This document shows positions 30,374 through 39,753 of a DNA stretch of 42,751 nt, piece after piece. The notes beneath the pieces are model-generated. The model saw nothing but the letters and a program-made list of their open reading frames with translations, was not told where the DNA came from and did no database searches. The position numbers and the translations under genes are program-made. How positions within the stretch are numbered: position 1 is the stretch's first letter; each line of letters begins with the position of its first letter. Origin of the DNA: Terriglobia bacterium (GTDB lineage: Bacteria; Acidobacteriota; Terriglobia; Bryobacterales; Bryobacteraceae); contig JAJPHS010000132.1 in assembly GCA_021325175.1 (NCBI GenBank), positions 1 through 42,751 on the forward strand. Reading direction: 5' to 3'.

Positions 30374-31128
30374 GCCGCGACAACCTTGTTCCGCAGCACT
30401 CCAATGCCTTCGATCTCCACTTCCACCGTATCGCCGGGATTCATCTTCCTGGTGCTGCCGGGCGTGCCGGTAAAGATGACGTCGCCCGGCTCGAGCGTGA
30501 CCCAGCGGCTGACGTAACTTACGATCCTCGCCGGAGGGAACAACAGATCGGACGTGCGCTGCTGCTGCACGGTTTCGCCGTTGAGGCGCGTGGTCAGAAG
30601 AAGATCGGAATAATCGAGGCCGGCGGCGATCGCGGGTCCGAGCGGGGCGAACGTATCGGCGCCCTTGGCGCGCCACCATTGCAGGTCTTTTTTGTCGCCG
30701 TGCTGCCAATCGCGCTCGCTCACATCGTTGCCGCAGGTGACGCCGAAGATGGCCGCGGCGGCTTCTTCCTCGGAGACGTTACGCGCCTGGCGGCCGATGA
30801 CGAGCACCAGTTCGCCTTCGTAGTGAACATTGGCGGCGTCGCGCGGAAGAACGATCGATCCGTCGTGGCCTTGCACGCAGGAAGGCGGCTTATAAAAAAT
30901 TTCGGGATGGGTGGGCGCGGGCCGGGAGCCGAGATGGCTCTTATAATTGAGGCCGACGGCGAGGATTTTCGACGGCGCGCAGGGCGCGAGCAGCTTCACA
31001 TCGGCGAGCCGATGCGTCCTGCTAATGGGCGCCGCGGCCTGTGGCGAGCCGAGCTCATGTATCGTCGAGCCATCGAGAATTCCGAATGCCGGATAGGGCG
31101 AGCTTTCAAAGCGAACGTACTTGACCAT
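30370..31128 (-). CDS. Fumarylacetoacetate-hydrolase-family protein
   Basis: A 252-residue cytoplasmic enzyme of the FAH family, which hydrolyses or decarboxylates C-C bonds of acylpyruvates and similar oxo-acids. Substrate-pocket segment VGLNYKSHL is at ~62-70, and EIFYKPPS follows. The metal ligands are in HYEGELVLVIGR (ExE) and GNDVSERDWQ (Asp), and the C-terminal FTGTPGSTRKMNPGD loop is present. I took the start at 31128 (MVKYVRFES), the family-like N-terminus; 31164 is in frame but longer than usual. It is the first gene of a minus-strand unit with the TauE/SafE gene. The substrate cannot be assigned. Confidence 0.93.
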   Translation of the reverse strand: MVKYVRFESSPYPAFGILDGSTIHELGSPQAAAPISRTHRLADVKLLAPCAPSKILAVGLNYKSHLGSRPAPTHPEIFYKPPSCVQGHDGSIVLPRDAANVHYEGELVLVIGRQARNVSEEEAAAAIFGVTCGNDVSERDWQHGDKKDLQWWRAKGADTFAPLGPAIAAGLDYSDLLLTTRLNGETVQQQRTSDLLFPPARIVSYVSRWVTLEPGDVIFTGTPGSTRKMNPGDTVEVEIEGIGVLRNKVVAA

Positions 31129-31458
31129 AGGCTGATTGGGCAGGATGGCACCCTTGCGCGGCAATTGTCAAACCGCCGCGCGATGTTCGCAATTCGCCGC
31201 CGCGTAGCCCGTTTTGAACTGACCGGCCCGCGCGGGATCCGCGCGTGTTTGTCCAGCGGCCCCTTTGGAATCGCTCTTCGGGTCAGCCAGTAGAATAACG
31301 CGCCGATCATAATAGAATGGTCAGCGCGCCGAAATGTCAATTTCCGCATATTCTTCGTATCGTGAATACGATCGGCTCAAGGCGCGCCTGAGAGTCAACC
31401 GGCCGCTCGTAATAGAATCATTACGATCCGGCTCGATCATTCCGGAAGAGGTGCTGCG
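31129..31458. other. 330-bp divergent intergenic region
   Basis: Between the FAH-family gene (-) and the haem/ankyrin gene (+) there is no gene. It holds two copies of TC(A/G)TAATAGAAT spaced 100 bases apart (31307 and 31407); the second forms an inverted repeat. It also holds a TCGTAT/ATACGA inverted repeat near 31360 and a short stretch (CGTTTTGAACTGACCGGC) that also occurs, slightly changed, near 33908. The ribosome site GAAGAGG precedes the ATG at 31459. Confidence 0.5.
31307..31426. promoter_or_regulatory. Paired TCRTAATAGAAT motifs and 7-bp inverted repeat
   Basis: TCATAATAGAAT at 31307-31318 and TCGTAATAGAAT at 31407-31418 differ at one base and are exactly 100 bp apart. The second extends into a perfect inverted repeat TCGTAAT-N6-ATTACGA (31407-31426), 33 bases before the ATG of the haem/ankyrin gene. 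This could be an operator or overlapping promoter. Function is inferred only from position. Confidence 0.35.
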
Positions 31459-33636
31459 ATGATGCGTTTTTGCGTCTTTCTGATGTTCGGCTCTGCCGCG
31501 GTGCTCGTGGGGGCGGAGACGGCGAAGGTCGATTTCGCGCGAGATGTCCGGCCGATTTTCGAGCGATCCTGCTACGGCTGCCACGGGCCGTCGCAACAAT
31601 CCGCGGGGCTGCGGCTTGACCGGCGCAGCTCCGCATTCGAGATCCGCGGAGGCGTCATCATCGGACCCGGGAACGCCGCCGGAAGCATTCTCTATTTGAA
31701 AATTTCCGGAGACAAGATCGGTCCACGGATGCCTCCGACCGGCGCCTTGCCGGCTGAGCAAATCGAAACGATTCGCAACTGGATCGATCAGGGCGCGGAA
31801 TGGCCCGACAGCCTCGCCGGGGAGAAGCCCGCGCCGGCGGCCGATCCGGCTGCGACGCGCATCATGGATGCACTGCGCCGCGGCGACCACATGGAGTTCG
31901 GCCGCCTCATTCTCGACAAAAGCGCGGTGAACCGGCATGGCGCCGAGGGCGATACCCCGCTCCAGTACGCGGCGCTTTACGGCAGCATCGCATCGATGCG
32001 TAAGCTGCTCGATGCGGGAGCCGATCCGAATCTGGCGAACGGTGTTGGCGCGACTCCGCTGATGTGGGCGGTGGATGATGTGACAAAGGTCCAGCTTCTG
32101 CTTGATCGCGGCGCCGATCCCGATATTATTTCCGACGAGCGGCGCACCGCATTGCAGATCGCGCTGCACCGGCAGGATAGTGACGCATCGGCTCTCCTGC
32201 TGCTCGGCCGGGGAGCCAAACTGCCGGCCCATCGGGGTTCCCTGTGTAGCGCGGCGCGCAATGAAACGCTGCTTCGCGCAGTAATCGCCAAGGGCGCCAA
32301 CGGTGAGATGCTTTCCGGCGGCGTGAACGTTGCGGCGCACAGCGGCTGCGACGCCTGTATCGAGATCCTTCTGCCGTTGATGGACAAGGCTGCAATGAAG
32401 GGTGCTCTGGAAGAGGCCGAGTTCGACGTGAGCCCGAGCCATATCAAGCGTCTGCTGGATGCCGGCGCCGATCCGAATATGATTGAAATCGGAAAGCCGC
32501 TGCTGGCATGGTTCACCACGATGAGGGTGGCGCCGGCCGAAAATGTCCGCGCGCTTCTGGAGCATGGCGCGGCGGTAAACGCGGAATCCGACGGAGGGCA
32601 TACCGCGCTCGATTACGCGTTGTTGCAGGGCGAAACTCCAGTGGCCGCGGTTTTACGGAAGTTCGGAGCACAACAAGGCCGCCCGCCCGCGCCGCTCGAA
32701 TCGCCGGATCCAGCGCCGTCGGCGCGCGCGGCGATCGCACGCGCAACACCACTCTTGCAGCGGACCGATGTAACGTTCATGCAGAAATCCGGCTGCGTTT
32801 CCTGCCACAACAACAGCTTCCATCAAATGGCGCTGGCCGCGCTGCGCGAACAACGAGTCGATTTCGATCGCGACATTGCGCGATCGCAATTGGAAGCCAT
32901 TGGCCGATACGCCGCCGCCAGCCGCGAGCGCTATCTTCAGGGGATCTCCATCGCGGGAGAATCGGACACCACCAGCTATATTTTGGCCGGGTTGGCCGCC
33001 GAATCTTTTCCGGCGAACGCCGCCACGGACGCGATGGCGCGTTTTCTGCGGGGCGCGCAGGAGGCGGATGGTTCCTGGCGGCTCGATGCCAGTCGGCCGC
33101 CGATCGAATCGAGCCGATTCGAGGTGACCGCGGTTTCGTTACGCGCTCTCGCCGTATACGCACCCGCGCCGCGGCGCGAGATTTACCGCGCCTCGATCCG
33201 GCGCGCGGTGTCGTGGCTTCAATCGACTCCGCCGGAGAGCAATGAAGATCGCGTCTTTCAGATTCTCGGGATCGTATGGGCCGGAGAAAAACCTGAAAGG
33301 GTGCGCAAGATGGGGGACGCGCTGATTGCCACGCAGCGCGCCGACGGCGGCTGGTCGCAGATATCCACGCTTTCAAGCGATGCCTACGCGACGGGTCAGG
33401 CGCTGGTGGCCTTGCGGACCGCCGGCGTCTCGCCCCGCGATCCGGCTTACCAGCGCGGAATAAAATTCCTGTTGAGCACGCAGATGAAAGATGGCTCCTG
33501 GCACGTCCGGAGCCGGACGGTTCCCTTGCAGCCATTTTTCGACAGCGGCTTTCCCCATGGCGCCGATCAGTACATTTCGGCGGCCGCGAGCAATTGGGCG
33601 GTGATGGCGCTCGCGTTCGGATTTAAGGTCGCTTAG
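31459..33636 (+). CDS. Secreted di-haem c-type cytochrome with ankyrin repeats and an alpha/alpha-toroid domain
   Basis: A 725-residue exported protein with four parts. A signal peptide (1-~20) is followed by a planctomycete-type cytochrome c domain (~23-115) with haem motif CYGCH (38-42) and likely axial Met in GPRMPP (M91). Ankyrin repeats occupy ~130-405 (for example DTPLQYAALYG, MRKLLDAGADPN, VQLLLDRGADPD, VRALLEHGAAVNAE). A second haem-binding motif CVSCH (446-450) is followed by a helical toroid domain (~455-725). The toroid carries three QxxDGxW motifs at 534-540, 626-632 and 675-681, as in squalene-cyclase/prenyltransferase-like alpha/alpha barrels. It lacks the DxDD or catalytic residues of cyclases, so it is probably a binding scaffold. 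The SD GAAGAGG supports the start. No partner redox gene is adjacent. Confidence 0.85.
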   Translation: MMRFCVFLMFGSAAVLVGAETAKVDFARDVRPIFERSCYGCHGPSQQSAGLRLDRRSSAFEIRGGVIIGPGNAAGSILYLKISGDKIGPRMPPTGALPAEQIETIRNWIDQGAEWPDSLAGEKPAPAADPAATRIMDALRRGDHMEFGRLILDKSAVNRHGAEGDTPLQYAALYGSIASMRKLLDAGADPNLANGVGATPLMWAVDDVTKVQLLLDRGADPDIISDERRTALQIALHRQDSDASALLLLGRGAKLPAHRGSLCSAARNETLLRAVIAKGANGEMLSGGVNVAAHSGCDACIEILLPLMDKAAMKGALEEAEFDVSPSHIKRLLDAGADPNMIEIGKPLLAWFTTMRVAPAENVRALLEHGAAVNAESDGGHTALDYALLQGETPVAAVLRKFGAQQGRPPAPLESPDPAPSARAAIARATPLLQRTDVTFMQKSGCVSCHNNSFHQMALAALREQRVDFDRDIARSQLEAIGRYAAASRERYLQGISIAGESDTTSYILAGLAAESFPANAATDAMARFLRGAQEADGSWRLDASRPPIESSRFEVTAVSLRALAVYAPAPRREIYRASIRRAVSWLQSTPPESNEDRVFQILGIVWAGEKPERVRKMGDALIATQRADGGWSQISTLSSDAYATGQALVALRTAGVSPRDPAYQRGIKFLLSTQMKDGSWHVRSRTVPLQPFFDSGFPHGADQYISAAASNWAVMALAFGFKVA

Positions 33637-33662
33637 ATCAGTTCACGACATAGAGCCCGGCG

Positions 33663-33739
<77 letters not shown>

Positions 33740-33976
33740 GTGTTTCGATCCTAACATCTTCGAAGGCCCGTCCCTACGTGCTTTCGTGCCATGCTTTCGG
33801 GACTCGATCGCCTCCATATTGATCCACCCGTCGCCTGCATCGATGCCGTTGGCCCGTCGGGCACGGCCACGGTTGGCGGCGATGGCCGTGATTGGCCGCC
33901 GCGGCGCGTTCGAACTGACCGGCGCTTGGCATGTTCGGCCCGCTCGGCATGTTGGGAATGTTAGCCTATCTTTCTT

Positions 33977-36900
33977 ATGAGGCTGTTCCCGATCCTCCTG
34001 CTCGCCGCGGGCCTCGCCGCGCAAGTTCCGGCGCCGCAGTCCGTCCTGGGCCACAACCCCGGCGACGATTTTTATCTCGCCAGCTATGACGAATCGCTCG
34101 CATATTTCCAGAAGCTCGCCGCATCCACGGACAAGCTGAAACTGGTCAAAGTCGGCCAGACCACGGAAGGGCGCGACTGGTACATGGCGATCATTTCTTC
34201 GGCGCGGAACCTCCGCGATTTTGAAAAATATCGCGATATTGCCCGCCGATTGGCGCTGGTCCGCGGCCTCACCGATAGCGATGCGCGCGCGCTGGCCCAC
34301 GACGGCAAGGTTTTCGTTCATATTGATGGCGGGCTGCACGCGACCGAAGTCGCGGGGGCGCAGCACACCATCCAGCTCGCCTACAACCTGGTTACCGGCA
34401 CGACGCCCGAGATCAATTCCATTCTCGACAACGTCATTCTGTTTCTCTGGTTCTCGATCAATCCTGACGGCCAGAACATGGTGGCGCACTGGTATAAGCA
34501 GAATCTCGGCACGGTCTATGAAGTGAGCAATTTTCCGGGATTGTGGCAGGAATACATCGGCCACGACAACAACCGCGACGGATACATGAACAACATGATC
34601 GAGTCGCGGGTGATCACCCAATACGAGCTCGAATATTATCCGCAGGTCTTCTATAACCATCATCAGACCGCGCCGTTTCCCGCGCGCATCTGGATTCCGC
34701 CGTTCGGCGATCCCGTTTCCGCCAACACGAACCCGCTGATGTGGCGATGGGTGAATAAATTCGGCACGTCCATGGCCGCCTATCTCGACGAGCACGGCAT
34801 GCCCGGCGCCATGCATCGCGGCCGCTACGACGATTGGTATCCCGGATTTGTGGACCATGTCAACAATTTCCGCAACACTATCTCATTCCTCACCGAAACC
34901 GCGCTTTACCGCTACGCCACGCCGCATTTTTACACCGTGGATGAATTTCCTCGCGACAAGCAGGACCTGCGCGCCGAAGTGTATTATGCGAGCCCCTGGA
35001 AGGGCGGATGGTGGCGCTTGAGCGACGCCTGCCGGACGATGCTGCTGGCGTCGATGGCCGTGCTCGATACGGCGGCGAAATATCGCGAGGACATCGAATT
35101 CACGCGCTACCAGGCCGGCAAGCAAACCATCGAGCGATTCCAAAAAGAACCGCCCTACGCCTATGTCATCCCGCGCGAGCAGCGCGACCTGCCCACCGCC
35201 GAAACATTAGTCGAAAAGTTGTTGATCGCGGGCATTGAGGTGCATCAAGCCTCCGATCGTTTTCGCGCCAATGGCGAAACCTATCCCGCCGGCTCCTGGG
35301 TGGTCTTAATGGATCAGCCGTTCGCCGCGCTGGTGAAGGAACTGTTCGACGTGCAGAAATATCCGGAGTTCCATTCCATCGGGGCGCCGATCACCAATGA
35401 GGGCGGCCGAGGCGGAGGCGCGGGCAGCCGAGGTCAACAAGCCGCGCCGGCAACAACCGCCAACGCCGGGCGTGGAGCCGGAGCCGGTCGCGGACCGGAA
35501 GCGCCGCCGGCGCCGCTTCCGCAACTCCCCTATGACGTAACCGGCTGGACGCTTCCGATGCAGATGGGCGTGGAGGTCGTCTCCGTCGACGAACCCGTCA
35601 GCGAGGATTCGCGCCGCGCGCTTCGTAAAATCGAGAAGCTCGATCCCATCCCCGGCAAAGTCGAAGGCAGCGGACCGGTGTTTGCGTTCTCGCACAATTC
35701 CAATGCCGCGCTGAAAGCCGTCAACGACATTCTCGATACTGGCGGCACGGTCAGCTTCGATAAGTCCGCTGCGGTCATCTACGCCACCGGCCGCGTGGCG
35801 CCGATTCTCCAACGCGACGGCGTCGACGCCAAGTCACTCAACGAAGCGCCCGCGGCATGGCCCGTGAAGAAACCGCGCATCGGCATTTACGAACCGTGGT
35901 CCGGCAATATCGACGAGGGCTGGACGCGCTGGATCCTGGAACAGTTCCACTTCACCTTCACCCGCCTGCACAACGACGATATTCAGGACGGCCATCTGCG
36001 CGATAAATTCGACACCATCGTTTTCGCCGAGCAGGGCGCGCGGCAGATCCTCGACGGGTTGCAGCCGGGCGCCGTGCCCGGTCAATACGCCGGCGGCATC
36101 GGCGATGAGGGCGTGGACGCGCTTCGCGAATTCGTGCGGGACGGCGGGACTCTGGTCGCGCTGGGCAATGCGTCTCTGTTTCCCATCCAGCAGTTTGAAC
36201 TCCCCGTCACGAACGCGCTCGAAGGCTTGCGGCCGAATCAGTTCTTCTGCTCCGGCACGCTGCTCAAAACCGAGATTCGCGACCCCGGTCATCCGGTTAC
36301 CGCGGGCCTTCCCGCCGATCCCACGGTGATGTTCGAACGCAACGTGGCCTTCGACATCAAGCCGAATTTTCGCGGTAAAGTGCTCGCCTCCTATCCGCGG
36401 GATCGCAATCCGCTGCGCAGCGGCTATCTGCTGGGTCCGGAGCATCTGGAAGGAAAAGCCGCCGCGCTCGACGTGAACTACGGCGGCGGCCACATTATCC
36501 TGATCGGCTTCCGTACTCAATGGCGCGGCCAATCCCACGGCACGTACAAATTTCTGTTCAATGCTCTCTATTACAACCCGTCGATGGCTCCCGAGCTCGC
36601 CGCCGGGCAAACCAGCGCAAACGGCGGGCGCGATCGCGCCGGACGCGGCGGCGCGAGTCCGGAGGCGCAGTGGAAGACGCAGGCGGAATCGCTCAAGAAT
36701 GCACTGACGGCGCTGCTTAATCAAAATCGCGCCTATTTCACCGCGCGTGGTCCGCAGGCCGCCGAGGAGGGAAGGAAGCTGGAAGCGATGCTCGACGCTT
36801 TTCAGCGCGACCGCCTTCCGCTGCTCGATGATCTGCGCGCGCAGGTCACCGATGAAGCCATCGCGCGAAAAGAAGCGACTTATTCCCTGAATCTCAAAAA

Positions 36901-36988
36901 GCTCGCGGCGGACCTGCGCACCAAAGATTTCAGCAACACAAAAATGGAAGACTTGCTCGACCAATATCAACTGGCGGTGATCCCGTGA
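33977..36988 (+). CDS. Secreted M14-family metallopeptidase, long form
   Basis: A 1003-residue exported zinc carboxypeptidase-like protein. A signal peptide (1-~16) is followed by an M14 domain (~25-330) with zinc ligands in LHATE (H121, E124) and a later His in FYNHHQ (~228). Substrate-binding NPDG is at 162-165 and HDNNRDG at 196-202. Residues ~475-515 are a Gly/Arg/Ala/Pro-rich linker. A C-terminal glutamine-amidotransferase-like domain (~600-870, e.g. GGIGDEGVDALREFVRDGGT) and a helical tail (~885-1003) complete it. Large secreted M14 proteins of this plan are common in Acidobacteriota. It overlaps the next paralogue by four bases. The start has no clear Shine-Dalgarno. The substrate is unknown. 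Confidence 0.93.
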   Translation: MRLFPILLLAAGLAAQVPAPQSVLGHNPGDDFYLASYDESLAYFQKLAASTDKLKLVKVGQTTEGRDWYMAIISSARNLRDFEKYRDIARRLALVRGLTDSDARALAHDGKVFVHIDGGLHATEVAGAQHTIQLAYNLVTGTTPEINSILDNVILFLWFSINPDGQNMVAHWYKQNLGTVYEVSNFPGLWQEYIGHDNNRDGYMNNMIESRVITQYELEYYPQVFYNHHQTAPFPARIWIPPFGDPVSANTNPLMWRWVNKFGTSMAAYLDEHGMPGAMHRGRYDDWYPGFVDHVNNFRNTISFLTETALYRYATPHFYTVDEFPRDKQDLRAEVYYASPWKGGWWRLSDACRTMLLASMAVLDTAAKYREDIEFTRYQAGKQTIERFQKEPPYAYVIPREQRDLPTAETLVEKLLIAGIEVHQASDRFRANGETYPAGSWVVLMDQPFAALVKELFDVQKYPEFHSIGAPITNEGGRGGGAGSRGQQAAPATTANAGRGAGAGRGPEAPPAPLPQLPYDVTGWTLPMQMGVEVVSVDEPVSEDSRRALRKIEKLDPIPGKVEGSGPVFAFSHNSNAALKAVNDILDTGGTVSFDKSAAVIYATGRVAPILQRDGVDAKSLNEAPAAWPVKKPRIGIYEPWSGNIDEGWTRWILEQFHFTFTRLHNDDIQDGHLRDKFDTIVFAEQGARQILDGLQPGAVPGQYAGGIGDEGVDALREFVRDGGTLVALGNASLFPIQQFELPVTNALEGLRPNQFFCSGTLLKTEIRDPGHPVTAGLPADPTVMFERNVAFDIKPNFRGKVLASYPRDRNPLRSGYLLGPEHLEGKAAALDVNYGGGHIILIGFRTQWRGQSHGTYKFLFNALYYNPSMAPELAAGQTSANGGRDRAGRGGASPEAQWKTQAESLKNALTALLNQNRAYFTARGPQAAEEGRKLEAMLDAFQRDRLPLLDDLRAQVTDEAIARKEATYSLNLKKLAADLRTKDFSNTKMEDLLDQYQLAVIP

Positions 36989-39384
36989 AGAAATTTTTTC
37001 TGTTCCTTTGCGCCGGATGCGCTTTCGCCGCCGTACCCACTCCGGAATCCGTGCTCGGCCATAAGCCCGGCGATGACTTCTATCTGGCCACTTACGATGA
37101 CGCCTTGGGCTACTTTAAAAAGCTCGCGGCGTCAAGCGACCGCATCAAGCTGGTCCAGGTCGGGAAGACGACCCGCGGCGCCGATTGGTACATGGCGTTT
37201 ATCTCCAGCCCGCAAAATCTCGCCCAGCTTGAGCACTATAAAGAAATGTCGCGGCGGCTCGCCCTGGCGCGCGGCATCAGCGAGGAACAAGCCCGGCAGA
37301 TGTCGCATGACATCAAGCCGATCATTCACATCGACGGCGGCCTGCACGCAAGCGAAGTCGCCAACGCGCAGCACACTATCCAGCTCGGCTACGATCTGGT
37401 CGCCCGCGAAGATCCGGAATACAAGGCGATCCGGGATAACCTGATTGTCGAGTTATGGTTTTCCATCAACCCCGACGGTCAAAACATGGTCGCGAACTGG
37501 TATCGCCGGAATCTGGGGACGCAGTATGAAGTCAGCCCGCTGCCGGAGTTGTGGCAGGAGTATGTCGGTCACGATAATAACCGCGACGGTTACATGTTGA
37601 ACATGATCGAATCACGGGTAGTGACGAAAGCCACTCTGGAAACTCAGCCGCTCGTCTTTTACACGCAGCATCAGAGCGCGCCTTTTCCCGGCCGCATCTA
37701 TCTTCCCCCCTTTGCCGACCCGATTTCGAGCAACATGCATCCGCTCATGCTGCGCTGGCTGAATCTGATTGGGATGACCATCGCGCAGTATCTCGACCAG
37801 CATGACTTACCCGGCTCCATGCATCAGGAAAGCTTCGATGTGTGGTATCCCGGCTATCTCGATAACATTGGAAACTTTCGCCATACCATTTCTTTTTTTA
37901 CCGAGACCGCGCTGTATCGCTACGCCACGCCGCATTTCTATACGGTCGATGAATTTCCCCAATTCCGGCAGGGTCTTGAGTCGGAGATGCTCTACGCAAG
38001 TCCGTGGAAAGGCGGCTGGTGGAGGCTTTCCGATGCCTGCAAATACATGTATGGCGCCGATATGGCCGTGCTCGATCTGGCGGTCAAATATCACGAGCAG
38101 ATGCAGTACAACAAATATCGTGCGGCGCGAGATACCATCGAGAAATTCGAAAAGGAGCCGCCGTACGCCTATATCATTCCCCGCCAGCAGCACGACGCTC
38201 CCACGGCCGGCCTGTTGATGGAGAAGCTGATGCTTCAGGGCATCGAAGTCGATCAGACCACGAAGCCCGACGCCTGGGTGATTGCCATGAATCAACCGTT
38301 TGCAGGAATGGTGAAGGAATTATTCGAGCCGCAGGTTTACCCGCAGCTCACGCAGCGCCCCTACGACGTCACGGGCTGGACTCTTCCGTATCAGATGGAC
38401 GTCGAAGTCCACGCCGTGACTACTCCACTTACTCCGGAGTTTCGCCAGGGCCTGGAACGGGTCACTTCCATTAAAGGCCTGGTTGCGCCGTTCGATCGCA
38501 ACGCCAACGCCAGCTTTCGGGCGGTAAATCAGATCCTCGCCGCGAAGGGAACCGTGAGTTTTTCCGGAAACGATATTTCGGTATCGAATCTGGAGAAGTC
38601 AAAACTCGATTCAATTCTTGCCGAAAATCATTTAAAATTGGGATCGGCCAAGGAGACGGGAAAGCCCATAAAGCTCGCGCGCCTGGGCCTTTATCGAGCC
38701 TGGCAAGCCAATATCGATGAAGGCTGGACCCGCTGGATTTTCGAACAATTCGACTTTCCTTTCACAAATCTTTATAACGCGGACATACGCGCGGGACATT
38801 TAAGAGACAAATACGATGTGATCCTGCTGCCGGACGCGAGCGCGCGCTCCATTATGGAGGGCTATCATTCTGGAGTGATTCCGGAACGCTACGCCGGCGG
38901 CATCGGTGATGAGGGCGCCGGCGCTTTGCGCGATTTCGTCAATGCCGGCGGCACTTTGATTACCTTCAATAATGCTTCCCTTTTCGCCATCGATCAGTTT
39001 CAACTCCCGGTAACGAATGTACTCGCCGGCCTGAATCCAAATCAGTTCTTCTGTTCCGGCTGTCTTTTGAAAATCCATCTTGAAGATCCGAAAAATCCCC
39101 TGCTCGCCGGACTCTCACCCGATCCGATCGTCATGTTCGAGCGCGGCCCGGCTTTCGATACCAAGCCCAATTTCAAGGGTACGGTACTGGCGCGATATTC
39201 TCGCGAACGCTCGCCGCTTGAAAGCGGTTATCTTGCCGGACCGGATCGGCTCGAAGGCAAAATCGCGGCCCTCGATGCCGATTACGGAAAAGGACACGTC
39301 ATTTTGCTTGGTTTTCGCCCGCAGTGGCGCGGCCAGTCGCACGGTGCGTATAAGTTCTTCTTCAACGCCCTCTATCTCCAATAG
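36985..39384 (+). CDS. Secreted M14-family metallopeptidase, short form (paralogue)
   Basis: A 799-residue paralogue of the preceding gene, starting with GTG in a GTGA overlap (start 36985, previous stop 36986-36988), which indicates translational coupling. The signal peptide is MKKFFLFLCAGCAFA. The same zinc and substrate motifs are present: LHASE, NPDG, HDNNRDG and FYTQHQ. It lacks the Gly-rich linker and the C-terminal helical tail of the long form, ending soon after the GFRPQWRGQSHGAYKF segment of the amidotransferase-like domain. The pair looks like tandem duplication with later divergence: identity is high over the catalytic part by eye. Its last 23 bases overlap the convergent RHH gene. 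Confidence 0.93.
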   Translation: MKKFFLFLCAGCAFAAVPTPESVLGHKPGDDFYLATYDDALGYFKKLAASSDRIKLVQVGKTTRGADWYMAFISSPQNLAQLEHYKEMSRRLALARGISEEQARQMSHDIKPIIHIDGGLHASEVANAQHTIQLGYDLVAREDPEYKAIRDNLIVELWFSINPDGQNMVANWYRRNLGTQYEVSPLPELWQEYVGHDNNRDGYMLNMIESRVVTKATLETQPLVFYTQHQSAPFPGRIYLPPFADPISSNMHPLMLRWLNLIGMTIAQYLDQHDLPGSMHQESFDVWYPGYLDNIGNFRHTISFFTETALYRYATPHFYTVDEFPQFRQGLESEMLYASPWKGGWWRLSDACKYMYGADMAVLDLAVKYHEQMQYNKYRAARDTIEKFEKEPPYAYIIPRQQHDAPTAGLLMEKLMLQGIEVDQTTKPDAWVIAMNQPFAGMVKELFEPQVYPQLTQRPYDVTGWTLPYQMDVEVHAVTTPLTPEFRQGLERVTSIKGLVAPFDRNANASFRAVNQILAAKGTVSFSGNDISVSNLEKSKLDSILAENHLKLGSAKETGKPIKLARLGLYRAWQANIDEGWTRWIFEQFDFPFTNLYNADIRAGHLRDKYDVILLPDASARSIMEGYHSGVIPERYAGGIGDEGAGALRDFVNAGGTLITFNNASLFAIDQFQLPVTNVLAGLNPNQFFCSGCLLKIHLEDPKNPLLAGLSPDPIVMFERGPAFDTKPNFKGTVLARYSRERSPLESGYLAGPDRLEGKIAALDADYGKGHVILLGFRPQWRGQSHGAYKFFFNALYLQ

Positions 39385-39631
39385 CGCCATTGGTATCGCG
39401 CTCCCGGCGCGCGGCGGCGAGTTTTTCATGAATGGCCTCAAGCAGCCATAAATGGCGCGGAATTCGATACGGCCGCTTTTGTAAAGCGTCATCAATCTCC
39501 TTCAACATCCCGATCGGAATGCGCAGCGAGACCGTCGCAGTGCCGTTTTTCTGATCGCGTGAGGGTTTTTCTCCTACATTGCCGCGCGTCTTCGACTTAC
39601 CTTCAAATTGTTGTGGATCTCGTTTTCCCAT
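39362..39631 (-). CDS. Small ribbon-helix-helix-like DNA-binding protein
   Basis: An 89-residue protein with a charged, probably disordered N-terminus (MGKRDPQQFEGKSKTRGN) and a C-terminal RHH-like fold: beta strand GTATVSLRIPIGM, helix LKEIDDALQK, then RIPRHLWLLEAIHEKLAAAR. TVSLRIP is the typical RHH strand. RHH proteins bind palindromic operators as dimers, often regulating themselves or a toxin partner, but no toxin gene is adjacent. The start at 39631 is preferred over an upstream in-frame ATG at 39691. It converges with, and overlaps, the second M14 gene by 23 bases. A perfect 23-bp palindrome lies 100 bases upstream. Confidence 0.7.
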   Translation of the reverse strand: MGKRDPQQFEGKSKTRGNVGEKPSRDQKNGTATVSLRIPIGMLKEIDDALQKRPYRIPRHLWLLEAIHEKLAAARRERDTNGAIGDRGR

Positions 39632-39730
39632 TGTGAAGCTGGAAAGAAAGTGATAACACAGTCGTACCCTCTGGGGCGTCTTAGAGCACAAGCCCTACGG
39701 ATATCGCTATGGTGTCGAGTGTGTGTTATT

Positions 39731-39753
39731 CTGGATGTCACCGTGACATCCAG
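39731..39753. promoter_or_regulatory. Perfect 23-bp palindrome, likely operator
   Basis: CTGGATGTCAC, a single C, then GTGACATCCAG: 11-bp arms with no mismatch. It is in the 265-bp region between the RHH gene (-) and the response regulator gene (+). No T-run follows on either strand, so it is not a terminator. A dimeric DNA-binding protein site fits best. Confidence 0.65.

Noticed and set aside
33786-33980. 64-codon plus-strand frame between tRNA-Arg and the first M14 gene
   Set aside because: Basic, low-complexity and without a ribosome site. Part of it belongs to the possible repeated FELTG-encoding stretch, so it is intergenic DNA.
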